Positions 1 to 8,330 of a stretch of 37,107 bases of DNA are shown piece by piece. The DNA comes from Microbacteriaceae bacterium PS02067 (lineage in GTDB: Bacteria; Actinomycetota; Actinomycetes; Actinomycetales; Microbacteriaceae). Both the position numbers and the translations under genes were made by a program. The stretch's first letter is position 1, and every line of letters starts with the position of its first letter. Location: contig JASCPG010000029.1 in assembly GCA_029960085.1 (NCBI GenBank), forward strand, positions 1-37,107, in the 5' to 3' direction. A model generated the notes under the pieces. That model had not been told where the DNA came from. It was given only the letters and a program-made list of their open reading frames with translations, and did no database searches.

Positions 1-246
1 CCGCAAGTCCGCCCCCCTAACGGCCCCCAATATTGGGTGCCGGGCGGGGCCCCCCCCCGCGCGGCCCCCCCGGACGGAATCGTTCCCCCCTGTCAGCCGT
101 CCCGGAAGGAACCGACCGGCCGTTCCCCCACAAACGGCATCGCTCCCGTAGTCCCCAGCGGCGATCGTGCGGGTGGTCCTTCCACAGATGAGGAGCGTCT
201 CATCGCCACCCTGATACACGGCAGGTGGAGTTTTCTCCCGGTTCCC
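1..246. other. gene-free left edge downstream of the CHAT gene
   Basis: No convincing gene is visible. The stretch is rich in C and G runs and holds a perfect 12-bp palindrome CCCAATATTGGG at 26-37 and a small hairpin GATGAG/CTCATC at 187-204. Two similar 21-bp segments lie at 74-94 and 134-154. On the minus strand the CHAT reading frame stays open after its stop to the window edge, with a possible GTG at 219, but codon use is poor, so I treat it as noncoding. The next gene lies outside the window. Confidence 0.35.
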
Positions 247-2721
247 TCAGAATCCGCTCCCGTGGCAGAGGAACGGGGCGCGGATGCCCGTCTCCTCCGC
301 CGCGCGGGCGAGGGCGATGGCGGGCGGCACGCCCTCGGCGAGACCGGCATGCAGAGCACCGAGCAGTTCGCATGCGTCCCCGTCGGCGACGACGACGGGC
401 GCGGCGATCACGGTGCGCGCACCCGCGTGGAGCCACGCGCGCGTCATCCCCACCGACTCCTCCCCCCAGCGCACGGCCGATCGTCCCGACTCGCAGGCGG
501 AGAGGATGACGGTCGCCGGCACACGCGGCATGCGATCGACGTCGTACCCGAACAGCACGCCGTCCGAGAGCTGCAGGCCTGCGAACAGCGGGTTGTCGAG
601 GGCGTGGCGGCCGTGCGCGCTGAGGTGCAGCACATCGCTGCGCGCCGCCTCATCGACAACGGCCTCGATCGCCGCATCCTCATCGAGCAGCACTCGGGCG
701 TCGCGCCACGACGCGGCCGCGGTCTCGACCTCCTCGGCGCCGCGCGCGACGCGCGGACCGACCGCGAACCCCGCGCGAAGGGGCTCCATCCCGGTCACCA
801 CGCCGCGGTCGTGAACCCAGCGGGTCGCCGAGGCGGCGACCGTGACGGCCCGACCCGCGAGCGCGGGAAGCATCGTCCAGGGCAGCCCGGCGAGCACCCC
901 CGGAGCCGTGATGACGAGACGCCGGGCGTCGATCCCCGACAGTGCGTCGGCGACGAGGGCATCCGACAGCCGCCCCAGGTGATCGTCGAGCGACCGGCGG
1001 ATGATCCCCATCATCGGGCCCATGCGCACAGCCGCGGACATGTCGAGGTCGGAGCGCAGCGCCGGGAGGTTCTTGCGTGCCTCGTTCCAGCCCGGCAGCG
1101 GCACGAGGCGCGCGTCCCGCGCGGTCACGACGAGCGCCGACATCCGCTCGCCGCTGAAGACGAAGCAGATCATCGCCGTGTCGTCGCCGAGAGCGGCACG
1201 AGCGGCGGCGAGGTCGACGGGACGCTCGATCTCAGCCGCACCGAAGGTCGTCCACTGCCGGCGACGGAGCCGCTCGCCGAGCTCCCGTGCGCGGGGCTCG
1301 CTCGCCCACTGGTCGCCGGCGTCGGCGCGGAGCATCCGCAGTTCGGCGAGTTCAGCCGCCTGATCGGTGTCGGCGGGCGGACGCAGCGGCACGACCTGAA
1401 GGCTCATATGGCGGGCCCGCTCCGACCAGTCGAACACGACGTCCGGACGCCCGGACCGCACCGCAGCGGCGAGCCCGCCCAGCATGAGTGCACTGCTGTA
1501 CATCGTGAGCGACGTCTGCAGGTCGAGGCTTCCGAAGGATGATCGCCAGGCGGACAGCTCGTCGAGACCGGATGCCGCGTGCCTGCGCGCCTCGGCGTCG
1601 TCGCCTCGTCGAGCCGCGCGCTCGGCACGCACCTCGTGGGCGAGGATCCGCACCTCGAGCGGCGCCGTGTCATCCACCCGGGGCATCCGCCCGGCGCGCG
1701 AGGAATGACGGGCGCGCCACAGTTCGAGCGACAACCGCAGCGCCGCGGCATCCGCATGCCACCCGGCGCGTGCGAGCCGGGCGGCGACGGGTCCGACCTC
1801 CGCGATGTCGACGACCGGGTCGGAGACGACGCGACCCGACCGATCGACCGCACCTCCCGACAGCAGCGCGCGAAGCCGGATGCCGCGGGCGCGGTCCGCC
1901 CAGGCATCCGCATCGAGCGACGCGAAGTGGCGCGCGGCGACACCCGCGACCTGCGCGGCCTCGACAGGGTCGTGGCGCAGCAGCGACCGCGCGAGCTGAA
2001 GCTCCGCCTCGGCGCGGGCTTGCGGCATCCCGTTCTCGCGGAAGGCCTGTGCGGCCTGCCGCAGGAGGCGCTCCGCCTCCGTGACGAGTCCCGCGTCGCG
2101 GAGGGCCTCGGCCATGTCGACGTCGCCGATCGCGGCGTTCGCCTCCGATGCCGCGGCGATGACGGGGCGCGCCGCCCCCATCTCACGCATCGCCCTGACC
2201 AGGTCGCCGCCGAGGAGCGCGGTGTAGCCGAGGTTGTGTCGCGCTTCGGCGACATCGACAGGCTCCGCATGCTGTTCGAACGCGGCGACCGCCTGCTCCA
2301 GGTCGTCGATCGCCGCAGGCAGATCGCGCATCTGCATCGCGACGAGGCTGCGGTTCATGCGGAGATTGGCCGCGGCGAACGGGTCGTCGCCGAGTGCGGT
2401 GATCGCTTCCTCGAACCAGTGCATCGCCTCGCCGAGCCGCCCCCGGTTGACGAGCACGGTGGCCAGCTGCCCCTGCAGCACGCCACGCGTGTGCGGCGTG
2501 AGGTCAGTGCGCGCCAGCACCGTCTGGCAGAGGGCGATCGCCTCGTCCGGCCGCCCCAGCCGGTCGAGCACGTAGGCGTGCGTCCCGGCGATCCGCGCCC
2601 GCAGCTCGTCGTCCTCGGCCGCCTCGTCGGCACCGATCAACGCGGCATCCGCCTCGAGGTACTTCCGCGCGTTCGTGAGCGCCAACGCACGCTCGTACAG
2701 GGTCGGCGCGTCGGGGGTCAC
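247..2721 (-). CDS. TPR-CHAT domain protein (putative caspase-like cysteine protease)
   Basis: About 824 residues, cytosolic, with no signal peptide or membrane segment. Residues 1-440 are helical TPR-like repeats rich in Ala, Leu and Arg. The C-terminal 300 residues form a CHAT domain (clan CD peptidase fold related to caspases and separases). The catalytic pair is visible: His703 in LSAHG and Cys743 in LSACESG, in the usual spacing. Family knowledge: TPR-CHAT proteins are proteases in bacterial conflict and regulated-death systems (for example the type III-E CRISPR protease), and TPRs usually hold partners. The gene is last in an operon after the S8 protease, 54 bp downstream. I chose GTG at 2721 because the protein then begins with a normal TPR helix; TTG 2757 or GTG 2745 would add 12 or 8 residues. 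The substrate is unknown; the neighbouring S8 protease is an obvious candidate (inference). Confidence 0.85.
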   Translation of the reverse strand: MTPDAPTLYERALALTNARKYLEADAALIGADEAAEDDELRARIAGTHAYVLDRLGRPDEAIALCQTVLARTDLTPHTRGVLQGQLATVLVNRGRLGEAMHWFEEAITALGDDPFAAANLRMNRSLVAMQMRDLPAAIDDLEQAVAAFEQHAEPVDVAEARHNLGYTALLGGDLVRAMREMGAARPVIAAASEANAAIGDVDMAEALRDAGLVTEAERLLRQAAQAFRENGMPQARAEAELQLARSLLRHDPVEAAQVAGVAARHFASLDADAWADRARGIRLRALLSGGAVDRSGRVVSDPVVDIAEVGPVAARLARAGWHADAAALRLSLELWRARHSSRAGRMPRVDDTAPLEVRILAHEVRAERAARRGDDAEARRHAASGLDELSAWRSSFGSLDLQTSLTMYSSALMLGGLAAAVRSGRPDVVFDWSERARHMSLQVVPLRPPADTDQAAELAELRMLRADAGDQWASEPRARELGERLRRRQWTTFGAAEIERPVDLAAARAALGDDTAMICFVFSGERMSALVVTARDARLVPLPGWNEARKNLPALRSDLDMSAAVRMGPMMGIIRRSLDDHLGRLSDALVADALSGIDARRLVITAPGVLAGLPWTMLPALAGRAVTVAASATRWVHDRGVVTGMEPLRAGFAVGPRVARGAEEVETAAASWRDARVLLDEDAAIEAVVDEAARSDVLHLSAHGRHALDNPLFAGLQLSDGVLFGYDVDRMPRVPATVILSACESGRSAVRWGEESVGMTRAWLHAGARTVIAAPVVVADGDACELLGALHAGLAEGVPPAIALARAAEETGIRAPFLCHGSGF

Positions 2722-2775
2722 TGGTCCAGCATGTCCCTCGCGCACCCCGCACGGCAAACAGGCGGATGCCGAAGC

Positions 2776-4449
2776 TCACTCCGCGTCGGCGAGGACACCC
2801 TTCACCGCGGCGCACCCTGCGGTCACGGCGTCGCCCGATGGCTCCTTCTCGACGGGCGGCCACCCGAGACGCGCGGCGATGCGACCCGCGACGAGCGGGG
2901 CCGCGAACGACGTCCCGCTCCACACCGCGAAGCCACCGCGGTAGTCCTCGGGGGCGATCGTGAGCCGGCGACGCGTGTACTGGTCGTCGCGGGCCGAGGC
3001 CTGCAATCCGCCGACGAAGTCGGGCTGGGTGCTGAGCACCGCGGCCCCCACGGCGTACGTCCGCACCCACGGCCCCACATTCGAGAAGAGCGCCGTCGTG
3101 CGACAGTCGGGGTTCAGGGCCCCCACGGAGACGTGCTCCGCACCGCCGTCGGGGACGAGGCCGTTGTCCGACCCCGGCCACGGCCACAGCGAGGCGGGGA
3201 ACGTCGGCCGGTCGGTCGCATCGTTGCCTGCCGACACGACGATCGTCGTGCCGAGACCGCGCAGCACGGCCAGGAGGTCGTACAGGTCCCGTGTGTAGAG
3301 GCCGTCCTCCGGGGTCTCGTGGTAATACCCGAGCGACATGTTGACGACATCGATCGGACGACCGGTCGGGTCACCGGCGCGGAACCGCTGCATGAGGATG
3401 CAGAGGTCTTCGATCACCGTCATCAGCAGCGACTCCTCGACGACGCCGAGGGCGTCCGCGACCCGGACGGCGAGCATCGCGGCATCCGGGGCCACCTGCC
3501 GCACGATCCCGGCGATGAACGTGCCGTGCCCCGCGACGGGGTCGAGCTCCCCGTCGAGCGGTCCGTACAGGTCGGGGTAGATCTCCGGGTTCGCCTCGTC
3601 GTGGATCCCGACAGGGGCGCCGTCGAGGCGCACATCGCGATCGACGAGCGTGTCGGGAAGCCAGGAATGCGCACCGATTCCCGTGTCGAGCACGGCGACG
3701 ACGGGGCGACGCCGCCCCGGCGCCACCTTCTGCAGGCGCGGCGCCGGCCCCACCCACGCGACCGGCTGCCGCCCGCCGGTGCCGCACTCGCCGTACTCCC
3801 CCACCGGGTTCGACTTCGTATAGGGATTGGACTTCGTGTACGGATTCGACTTCGTGAAGGGGTTCGACTTCGTGTACGGATTCGACTTCGTGTACGGATT
3901 GACGCCGATCGGGTCGACCGTCATGACGTGATCGAGGCCGATGCGGTCCGCTCCCACGGCGCGCAGGCTCGCCCCGGCGTCGACCCGCCCATCGCGGCCG
4001 CGCACGGCGTCCGGCCCGCCGAGGATGCCGCGGCGCACCTGCTGCAGCACGCGCCAGGCATCCGGGAGCGCCGGCGAGACCCCGCTCGCGCGATCCGGCG
4101 TCGTGAGCCGCACGCGGATCACCGTCGGGGCTCCCGGCAGGCGGGCCTCGACCCGCTCGTCGTCCTTCAGTTCGGTGCCGTCGAGGCGCTCGCGCACGAC
4201 CCCCCAGCCGAAGACGGCCGCCGCTTCACGCACCCGGGTGTAGTTGCCTTCGAGGAGCCCGCCGTCGACACCGTCGGAGAGGAGTAGGCGGTCGGGGACA
4301 TACGCGGTCTGGAACGCCTCGATGCCATCCAGCGGCTCCGTGCCGGGGTCGAGCACGGTCGCAGAGACGACCGATCCGCGGGCGCGATCGCGCCAGGTCC
4401 ACTTCTCGGGCTGGCCGCTCGGGCCGCCTGTGATGTCCTCGGGTGTCAT
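2776..4449 (-). CDS. S8 family serine peptidase (subtilisin-like) with internal NPYTKS repeats
   Basis: 557 residues with no signal peptide, so probably cytosolic, unlike most subtilases. The catalytic triad is complete: Asp255 in VAVLDTG, His308 in GHGTFIAG and Ser514 in SGTSFAAP, with the oxyanion Asn409 in SAGND. Residues 1-183 form an N-terminal region I do not recognise. Residues 184-213 are five tandem hexapeptides NP[YF]TKS followed by one more NP, forming a linker just before the peptidase domain (about 225-530). A strong GAGGAGG ribosome binding site sits 4 bases before the ATG. The gene lies between the 159-residue protein and the CHAT protease in one operon. The placement suggests an N-terminal prodomain or sensor joined by a linker to the protease, and the linker could be a cleavage, docking or modification site (inference). 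Confidence 0.9.
   Translation of the reverse strand: MTPEDITGGPSGQPEKWTWRDRARGSVVSATVLDPGTEPLDGIEAFQTAYVPDRLLLSDGVDGGLLEGNYTRVREAAAVFGWGVVRERLDGTELKDDERVEARLPGAPTVIRVRLTTPDRASGVSPALPDAWRVLQQVRRGILGGPDAVRGRDGRVDAGASLRAVGADRIGLDHVMTVDPIGVNPYTKSNPYTKSNPFTKSNPYTKSNPYTKSNPVGEYGECGTGGRQPVAWVGPAPRLQKVAPGRRRPVVAVLDTGIGAHSWLPDTLVDRDVRLDGAPVGIHDEANPEIYPDLYGPLDGELDPVAGHGTFIAGIVRQVAPDAAMLAVRVADALGVVEESLLMTVIEDLCILMQRFRAGDPTGRPIDVVNMSLGYYHETPEDGLYTRDLYDLLAVLRGLGTTIVVSAGNDATDRPTFPASLWPWPGSDNGLVPDGGAEHVSVGALNPDCRTTALFSNVGPWVRTYAVGAAVLSTQPDFVGGLQASARDDQYTRRRLTIAPEDYRGGFAVWSGTSFAAPLVAGRIAARLGWPPVEKEPSGDAVTAGCAAVKGVLADAE
3811..3900 (-). repeat. five in-frame 18-bp tandem repeats encoding NP[YF]TKS
   Basis: Units lie at 3883-3900, 3865-3882, 3847-3864, 3829-3846 and 3811-3828, read on the minus strand. 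Each encodes Asn-Pro-Tyr-Thr-Lys-Ser; the third has Phe for Tyr. Codons differ slightly (TAC or TAT, TCC or TCG, CCG or CCC), while the peptide is nearly invariant. That suggests selection on the peptide as well as recent slippage expansion. The repeat separates the N-terminal region of the S8 protease from its catalytic domain. Confidence 0.95.
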
Positions 4450-4499
4450 GCGTCCTCCTCAGGTGAGCGATGTCGGATGCCGCGGAGCAGCGCGGCGAG

Positions 4500-4979
4500 T
4501 CAGATCTCGAATCTCGGGGTCAGCAGCTCGGCCGGCCCTTCGGGCACGGGTGCTGAGGCCAGGACGACCCGGAGACGGCAGAGCCCCGACGGCACGGCGT
4601 CGATGCTGAAGCGCCCTCCGTCGACATCGGCGGCACGCTCCTCCCCTTCGGCGAGGAGCACGACGTCCGCCACGTCGCCGTCGACCCAGCCGTCGAGTCG
4701 GTGCAGGTCGCGCTCGGCGGGCGTGACGTGCACGAGGAGGTTCGTCTTGCCGTCGCCGAACTGCAGCGTGAGCATGTCGGCGTCGCCGCGCACGGGCGAG
4801 GTCGCGTCGCTGTCGAGCAGCGTGAGGAGGGCGTACTCGCGGCCGAGATCGTCGCTCGCGACGGCGGCGACCATGGCGTCGACGAACTCCGCGGGCACCG
4901 GATCGACCGTCTCCCACGTGCGCCGGAGCGCGGCCAGCAGTACAGCATCGGATCCCGTCGCCTCAGAAGTCACGGTCAT
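4500..4979 (-). CDS. hypothetical protein of the sigma/S8/CHAT operon, C-terminal carboxypeptidase-regulatory-like segment
   Basis: About 159 residues, soluble and acidic. I do not recognise the whole protein. The N-terminal 50 residues are helical (TWETVDPVPAEFVDAMVAAV) and look like a short helix-turn-helix hairpin. The rest is beta-rich and ends with GRFSIDAVPSGLCRLRVV, the pattern of carboxypeptidase regulatory-like beta-sandwich repeats (G-x-F-x-I-x-x-V-P-x-G). The start overlaps the end of the sigma gene by 17 bases, so translation is probably coupled. ATG 4979 lies directly on a GGAAGGGGG tract; GTG 4973 has better spacing and would remove two residues. Overlap with a sigma gene makes an anti-sigma or sensor role plausible, but no zinc-binding HxxxCxxC anti-sigma motif is present. 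Confidence 0.7.
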   Translation of the reverse strand: MTVTSEATGSDAVLLAALRRTWETVDPVPAEFVDAMVAAVASDDLGREYALLTLLDSDATSPVRGDADMLTLQFGDGKTNLLVHVTPAERDLHRLDGWVDGDVADVVLLAEGEERAADVDGGRFSIDAVPSGLCRLRVVLASAPVPEGPAELLTPRFEI

Positions 4980-5610
4980 CCCCCTTCCATCCATCCGCCG
5001 CGAGGGCGGTGCGAAGCTTCCCGAGGCAGCGGCCCCGGGTCGGTCCGATCGAGCCGACCGGCATGCCGAGGTCGCCGGCGATACGGGTGTAGTCGGGCCG
5101 CTCGTCGAACGCGACGATGCGCAGAAGTCGCCGGCAGCGCTCGTCGAGGCTGTGGACGGCCCGCCACAGCCGACTGTCGCGGTCGCTGAGTTCGGCACGG
5201 CTTTCGGCCGACTCCTCGCTCGGGAGCAGCGGCTCGAGATCGACCGTGTCCGTCGTGCGCACCCGCTGCCCCGCGCGCCCCGCGCGCCACGCCTCGCGGC
5301 GTGCGGTGGTCGTGAGCCAGCCGGCGATCGCCCGCGCATCCTGCACGGATTCGTGACGACGGACGAGCGTGAGCCAGGTCGCCTGGACGACGTCTTCGGC
5401 GAGCATCGCCTCCAGACCGTAGGCGCGGACGACATGCCAGAGCACGGGTGACATCACGCGCACGAGCTCATCCATCGCCCGCGGGTCGCCGCCCTGCCAG
5501 CGCGTGAAGGCATCCGCGGCCCGTTCCCACGTGGTCGCGGGCGCGACGCCGCGCTCGCCCTCGGCCCCGTCGTCCTGGGGGCGGGAGGTCGAGGGATCGG
5601 CATCGGTCAT
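4963..5610 (-). CDS. ECF-type RNA polymerase sigma-70 family factor
   Basis: About 215 residues. Sigma region 2 lies at about 45-110, with the core-binding and -10-recognising segment around LAEDVVQATWLTL. Region 4 lies at about 150-200, with a helix-turn-helix ending in the typical GSIGPTRGRCLGKLR. There is no region 3, so this is an extracytoplasmic-function type that directs core RNA polymerase to a small promoter set. The first 40 residues are polar and disordered. It is the first gene of the operon and probably controls the operon itself (inference). I chose ATG 5610; ATG 5619 would add three residues. No clear ribosome binding site is seen at either, so translation may be leaderless or weak. 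Confidence 0.88.
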   Translation of the reverse strand: MTDADPSTSRPQDDGAEGERGVAPATTWERAADAFTRWQGGDPRAMDELVRVMSPVLWHVVRAYGLEAMLAEDVVQATWLTLVRRHESVQDARAIAGWLTTTARREAWRAGRAGQRVRTTDTVDLEPLLPSEESAESRAELSDRDSRLWRAVHSLDERCRRLLRIVAFDERPDYTRIAGDLGMPVGSIGPTRGRCLGKLRTALAADGWKGDDRDF

Positions 5611-5693
5611 ACCGCTCATTCTGGCCACATTGTGAGGAGAACGGGAAAGGTCGTTCTGATACACCGGACCGTCGCGACTGCGCCGGCCCCGCC

Positions 5694-5699
5694 TAGACT
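5694..5699 (+). promoter_or_regulatory. candidate -10 element (TAGACT) for a leaderless transcript
   Basis: TAGACT matches the actinobacterial TANNNT -10 pattern and ends 6 bases before the ATG at 5706. Transcription would therefore begin at or very near the start codon. No ribosome binding site precedes that ATG, which fits a leaderless mRNA. The -35 region (about 5671-5676) is weak. Confidence 0.45.
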
Positions 5700-5705
5700 C
5701 GGTTC

Positions 5706-6431
5706 ATGAGCCCGCTCGTCTACCTCTGTGCAAGACCGCAGACGGGCGCCGCGGAGGCCGAGTACGAGTCGTTCCGCACGGCGATGCATCTCGGCGACGG
5801 CGAACTCGAGCGCTGGGACCTCGTCCGCGACACACTCCCCGCCGATGCGGCCTCGCGCTGGCGCGGCGCCGTCGTCGGCGGCAGCCCCTTCAACGTGACC
5901 GATCCCGAATCGACCAAGACCGACACCCAGCGGCGCCTCGAGAGCGACCTCGCGCGGCTCGCCGAGACCGCCGCCTCCGGCACGATCGCGGCGCTGTTCA
6001 CGTGCTACGGCATCGGCGTCGCGACGCGCGCCCTCGGCGGCGAGGTGAGCCGCGCGTACCCGGAGGACACCGGCCCCACGACGGTGACGGTGACGGACGC
6101 CGGGCGCAGGGACCCGCTCTTCGGGCCGCTGGCCGACACGTTCCACGCGCTCACCGCCCACAAGGAGGGCACCGAGCGGATGCCTGCCGGAGCCGTGCTC
6201 CTCGCGACGGGCGAATCCTGCCCCGTGCAGGCGTACCGCGTCGGAGAGTCGCTGTACGCGACGCAGTTCCATCCCGAGCCGACCGGGCGCGCGTTCACCG
6301 AGCGGATGGCGGTCTACCGCGACGACGGCTACTTCGCCGCGCACGACTACGACCGGATCGCGGCGACCGTGCTCGCGGCATCCCTCACCGAGCCTCCCCG
6401 GATCCTCCGCGCGTTCGCGACCGCGTTCTGA
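5706..6431 (+). CDS. class I glutamine amidotransferase-like protein (GMP synthase-type domain)
   Basis: 241 residues, cytosolic. The glutamine amidotransferase triad is visible: nucleophile Cys100 in FTCYGIG, and His189 and Glu191 in TQFHPE. Such domains release ammonia from glutamine for a synthase, or hydrolyse gamma-glutamyl amides when they stand alone. There is no ATP-pyrophosphatase domain, so this is not a full GuaA. The size fits the stand-alone family often annotated as glutamine amidotransferase or GMP synthase-like, whose substrate is usually unknown. It is transcribed away from the sigma operon, with 95 bases between the two starts, and converges on treZ. A candidate -10 TAGACT 6 bases before the ATG suggests leaderless expression. 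Confidence 0.88.
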   Translation: MSPLVYLCARPQTGAAEAEYESFRTAMHLGDGELERWDLVRDTLPADAASRWRGAVVGGSPFNVTDPESTKTDTQRRLESDLARLAETAASGTIAALFTCYGIGVATRALGGEVSRAYPEDTGPTTVTVTDAGRRDPLFGPLADTFHALTAHKEGTERMPAGAVLLATGESCPVQAYRVGESLYATQFHPEPTGRAFTERMAVYRDDGYFAAHDYDRIAATVLAASLTEPPRILRAFATAF

Positions 6432-6504
6432 GGGTTCACCCGGGCGCGGCGCGGGTCGTGGTCGATCACCCTGCGACGCGCGGGACTCCCCGCCCGGGCG
6501 GGCC

Positions 6505-8280
6505 TCAGTCCCCGTCGACCGGTCCCACGATGACCGCGGATTCGGGCGGCAGGCGCACGAGTCCCGCGGGTACGGCCGGTGCTCCGGGTGCTGTGGCCGG
6601 TGACCCGGCGGGCAGCGCCTCGGCGGGCTCGGTCGAGAACCACACGCCGCGCCCCCCGAGGTCGAGCTCCCACGGGGCATCCGACAGATTCACGTAGACC
6701 GTCGCGGCGCCGCGGTGCAGCGCCCAGCGCGCCGGCGCGATGCTCTCCGCCGCGTGCCCCGACCTGTTCGGGTCGCTGAGCTCCGGGTGCGCGCGTCGCA
6801 GGTGCGCGAGCTCGCGGTACAGCCGCAGCAGGTCGGCATGCCCGGTGCGCTCCGTCTCGGACCAGTCGAGCTTCGAGCGCTCGAACGTCGCGGGGTCGTT
6901 CGGGTCGGGGACGAGCGATTCATCCCACCCCATCCGGGCGAACTCCGCGCGGCGGCCGCGGCGGGTGGCTTCGGCGAGTTCCGGCTCGGGGTGCGACGTG
7001 AAGAACTGCCACGGGGTCGATGCGCCCCACTCCTCCCCCATGAACAGCATCGGCGTGCCCGGCGCGGTGAGGGTCAGTACGGCCGCGACGCGCAGCCGTG
7101 CGGGGCTGAGCGTCTGGCTCAGCCGGTCGCCGGCGGCGCGATTGCCGATCTGGTCGTGGTCCTGGGCGAACTCGACGAATCGCCACGACGCGACCTCCGG
7201 CGGCACGGGAGCGCCCCAGTCCACGCCCCGGAACGACGAAAACGTACCGTCGTGGAAGAATCCGCCCCGCCACGTCTTCGGCAGCGCGCCCGGATCGGCG
7301 AAGTCGGCGTAGTACCCGTCGGTCTCGCCCGTGAGCGCGACGTGCACCGCGTGGTGCCAGTCGTCGACCCACTGGGCCGCGAGCCCGTGGCCGCCCGCTT
7401 CGCGCGGCAGGATCATGACGGGATCGTTGAGGTCGCTCTCCGCGATGAGGCTGAGCGGGCGTCCCTGCTGCGTCGACAGGGCATCCACCCGCTCGGACAG
7501 CTCGCGGAGGATGTGCTCGGGGCTGCCCTCGGACTCGTGCAGCGCGTGCACGGCATCCAGCCGCAGCCCGTCGACGTGGTGGTCGCGCAGCCACATGAGC
7601 GCGTTCTGGATGATGTGGTCGCGGACGGCGCGCTCGTCGAGGTCGATCGACGCGCCCCACGTCGTGCTGCGTCCGTCGCGGAGGTAGGGGCCGAACTCGG
7701 GCAGGTAGTTGCATGAGGGTCCGAGGTGGTTGTAGACGACGTCCTGGATCACGGCGAGGCCGGCGGCATGCGCGGCATCCACGAACCGCCGGTACGCCTC
7801 GGGGCCGCCGTACTCCTCCTGCACGGCGTACCAGAGGACGCCGTCGTAGCCCCAGTTGTGGGTGCCGTTGAACGCGTTGACGGGGAGGAGTTCGACGTGC
7901 GTCACGCCGAGATCGACGAGGTGCGGGAGCTTGCCGATCGCCGCGTCGAGGGTTCCTTCGGGCGTGAACGTGCCGACGTGGAGTTCGTAGAGGAGGCCCC
8001 CGGCGAGGGGGCGGCCCGTCCAGGCCCCGTCGGTCCAGGTGAACGCGGCGGGGTCGTCCCATGCAGACAGATCGTGCACGCCCCGCGGCTGGCGGCGCGA
8101 GCGCGGATCGGGGCGGGCCGTGTCGCTGTCACCGAGGACGAAGCCGTACTCGTCACCGGATGCCAGGGTGACGTCGGAGCGCCACCACCCGGCATCCTGT
8201 GCCACGAGCTCTGCGTCAGCGTGACCCGGCCGTCGCAGTCGCACCCGCGCCGCGCGCGGCGCCCATACCTCGATCGTCAT
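6505..8280 (-). CDS. treZ: malto-oligosyltrehalose trehalohydrolase
   Basis: About 591 residues, a GH13 enzyme. It hydrolyses the alpha-1,4 bond next to the terminal trehalose of maltooligosyltrehalose, releasing free trehalose in the cytoplasm (last step of the TreYZ pathway). An N-terminal beta-sandwich (about 1-90, starting MTIEVWAPRA) precedes the TIM barrel. The nucleophile Asp242 lies in GLRLDAVHALHESEG, the acid/base Glu281 in LIAESDLND, and the third acidic region is FAQDHDQIGNRAAGDR. The length is normal. ATG 8280 has AGGA 7 bases upstream. It is separated from its pathway partners treY and treX by a 10 kb catabolic/transport cluster, which is unusual. A 77-bp palindromic element lies just upstream and may end transcription from the preceding gene, so treZ may need its own promoter (inference). 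Confidence 0.94.
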   Translation of the reverse strand: MTIEVWAPRAARVRLRRPGHADAELVAQDAGWWRSDVTLASGDEYGFVLGDSDTARPDPRSRRQPRGVHDLSAWDDPAAFTWTDGAWTGRPLAGGLLYELHVGTFTPEGTLDAAIGKLPHLVDLGVTHVELLPVNAFNGTHNWGYDGVLWYAVQEEYGGPEAYRRFVDAAHAAGLAVIQDVVYNHLGPSCNYLPEFGPYLRDGRSTTWGASIDLDERAVRDHIIQNALMWLRDHHVDGLRLDAVHALHESEGSPEHILRELSERVDALSTQQGRPLSLIAESDLNDPVMILPREAGGHGLAAQWVDDWHHAVHVALTGETDGYYADFADPGALPKTWRGGFFHDGTFSSFRGVDWGAPVPPEVASWRFVEFAQDHDQIGNRAAGDRLSQTLSPARLRVAAVLTLTAPGTPMLFMGEEWGASTPWQFFTSHPEPELAEATRRGRRAEFARMGWDESLVPDPNDPATFERSKLDWSETERTGHADLLRLYRELAHLRRAHPELSDPNRSGHAAESIAPARWALHRGAATVYVNLSDAPWELDLGGRGVWFSTEPAEALPAGSPATAPGAPAVPAGLVRLPPESAVIVGPVDGD

Positions 8281-8330
8281 GGATCCATCCTGCCCGGCGC
8301 GAGGCGGCGCTGGCGCGGGGGCGGGTGATG

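Noticed and set aside
3811..3900. Regular 18-bp repeats resembling a CRISPR array
   Set aside because: There are no spacers; the units are contiguous, in frame and encode NP[YF]TKS within the S8 protease. No cas genes are present.
6489..6502. Perfect palindrome CCCGCCCGGGCGGG between the glutamine amidotransferase and treZ as a bidirectional terminator
   Set aside because: It lacks a loop and a T-run and sits at the end of two convergent GC-rich genes; such palindromes are common by composition.
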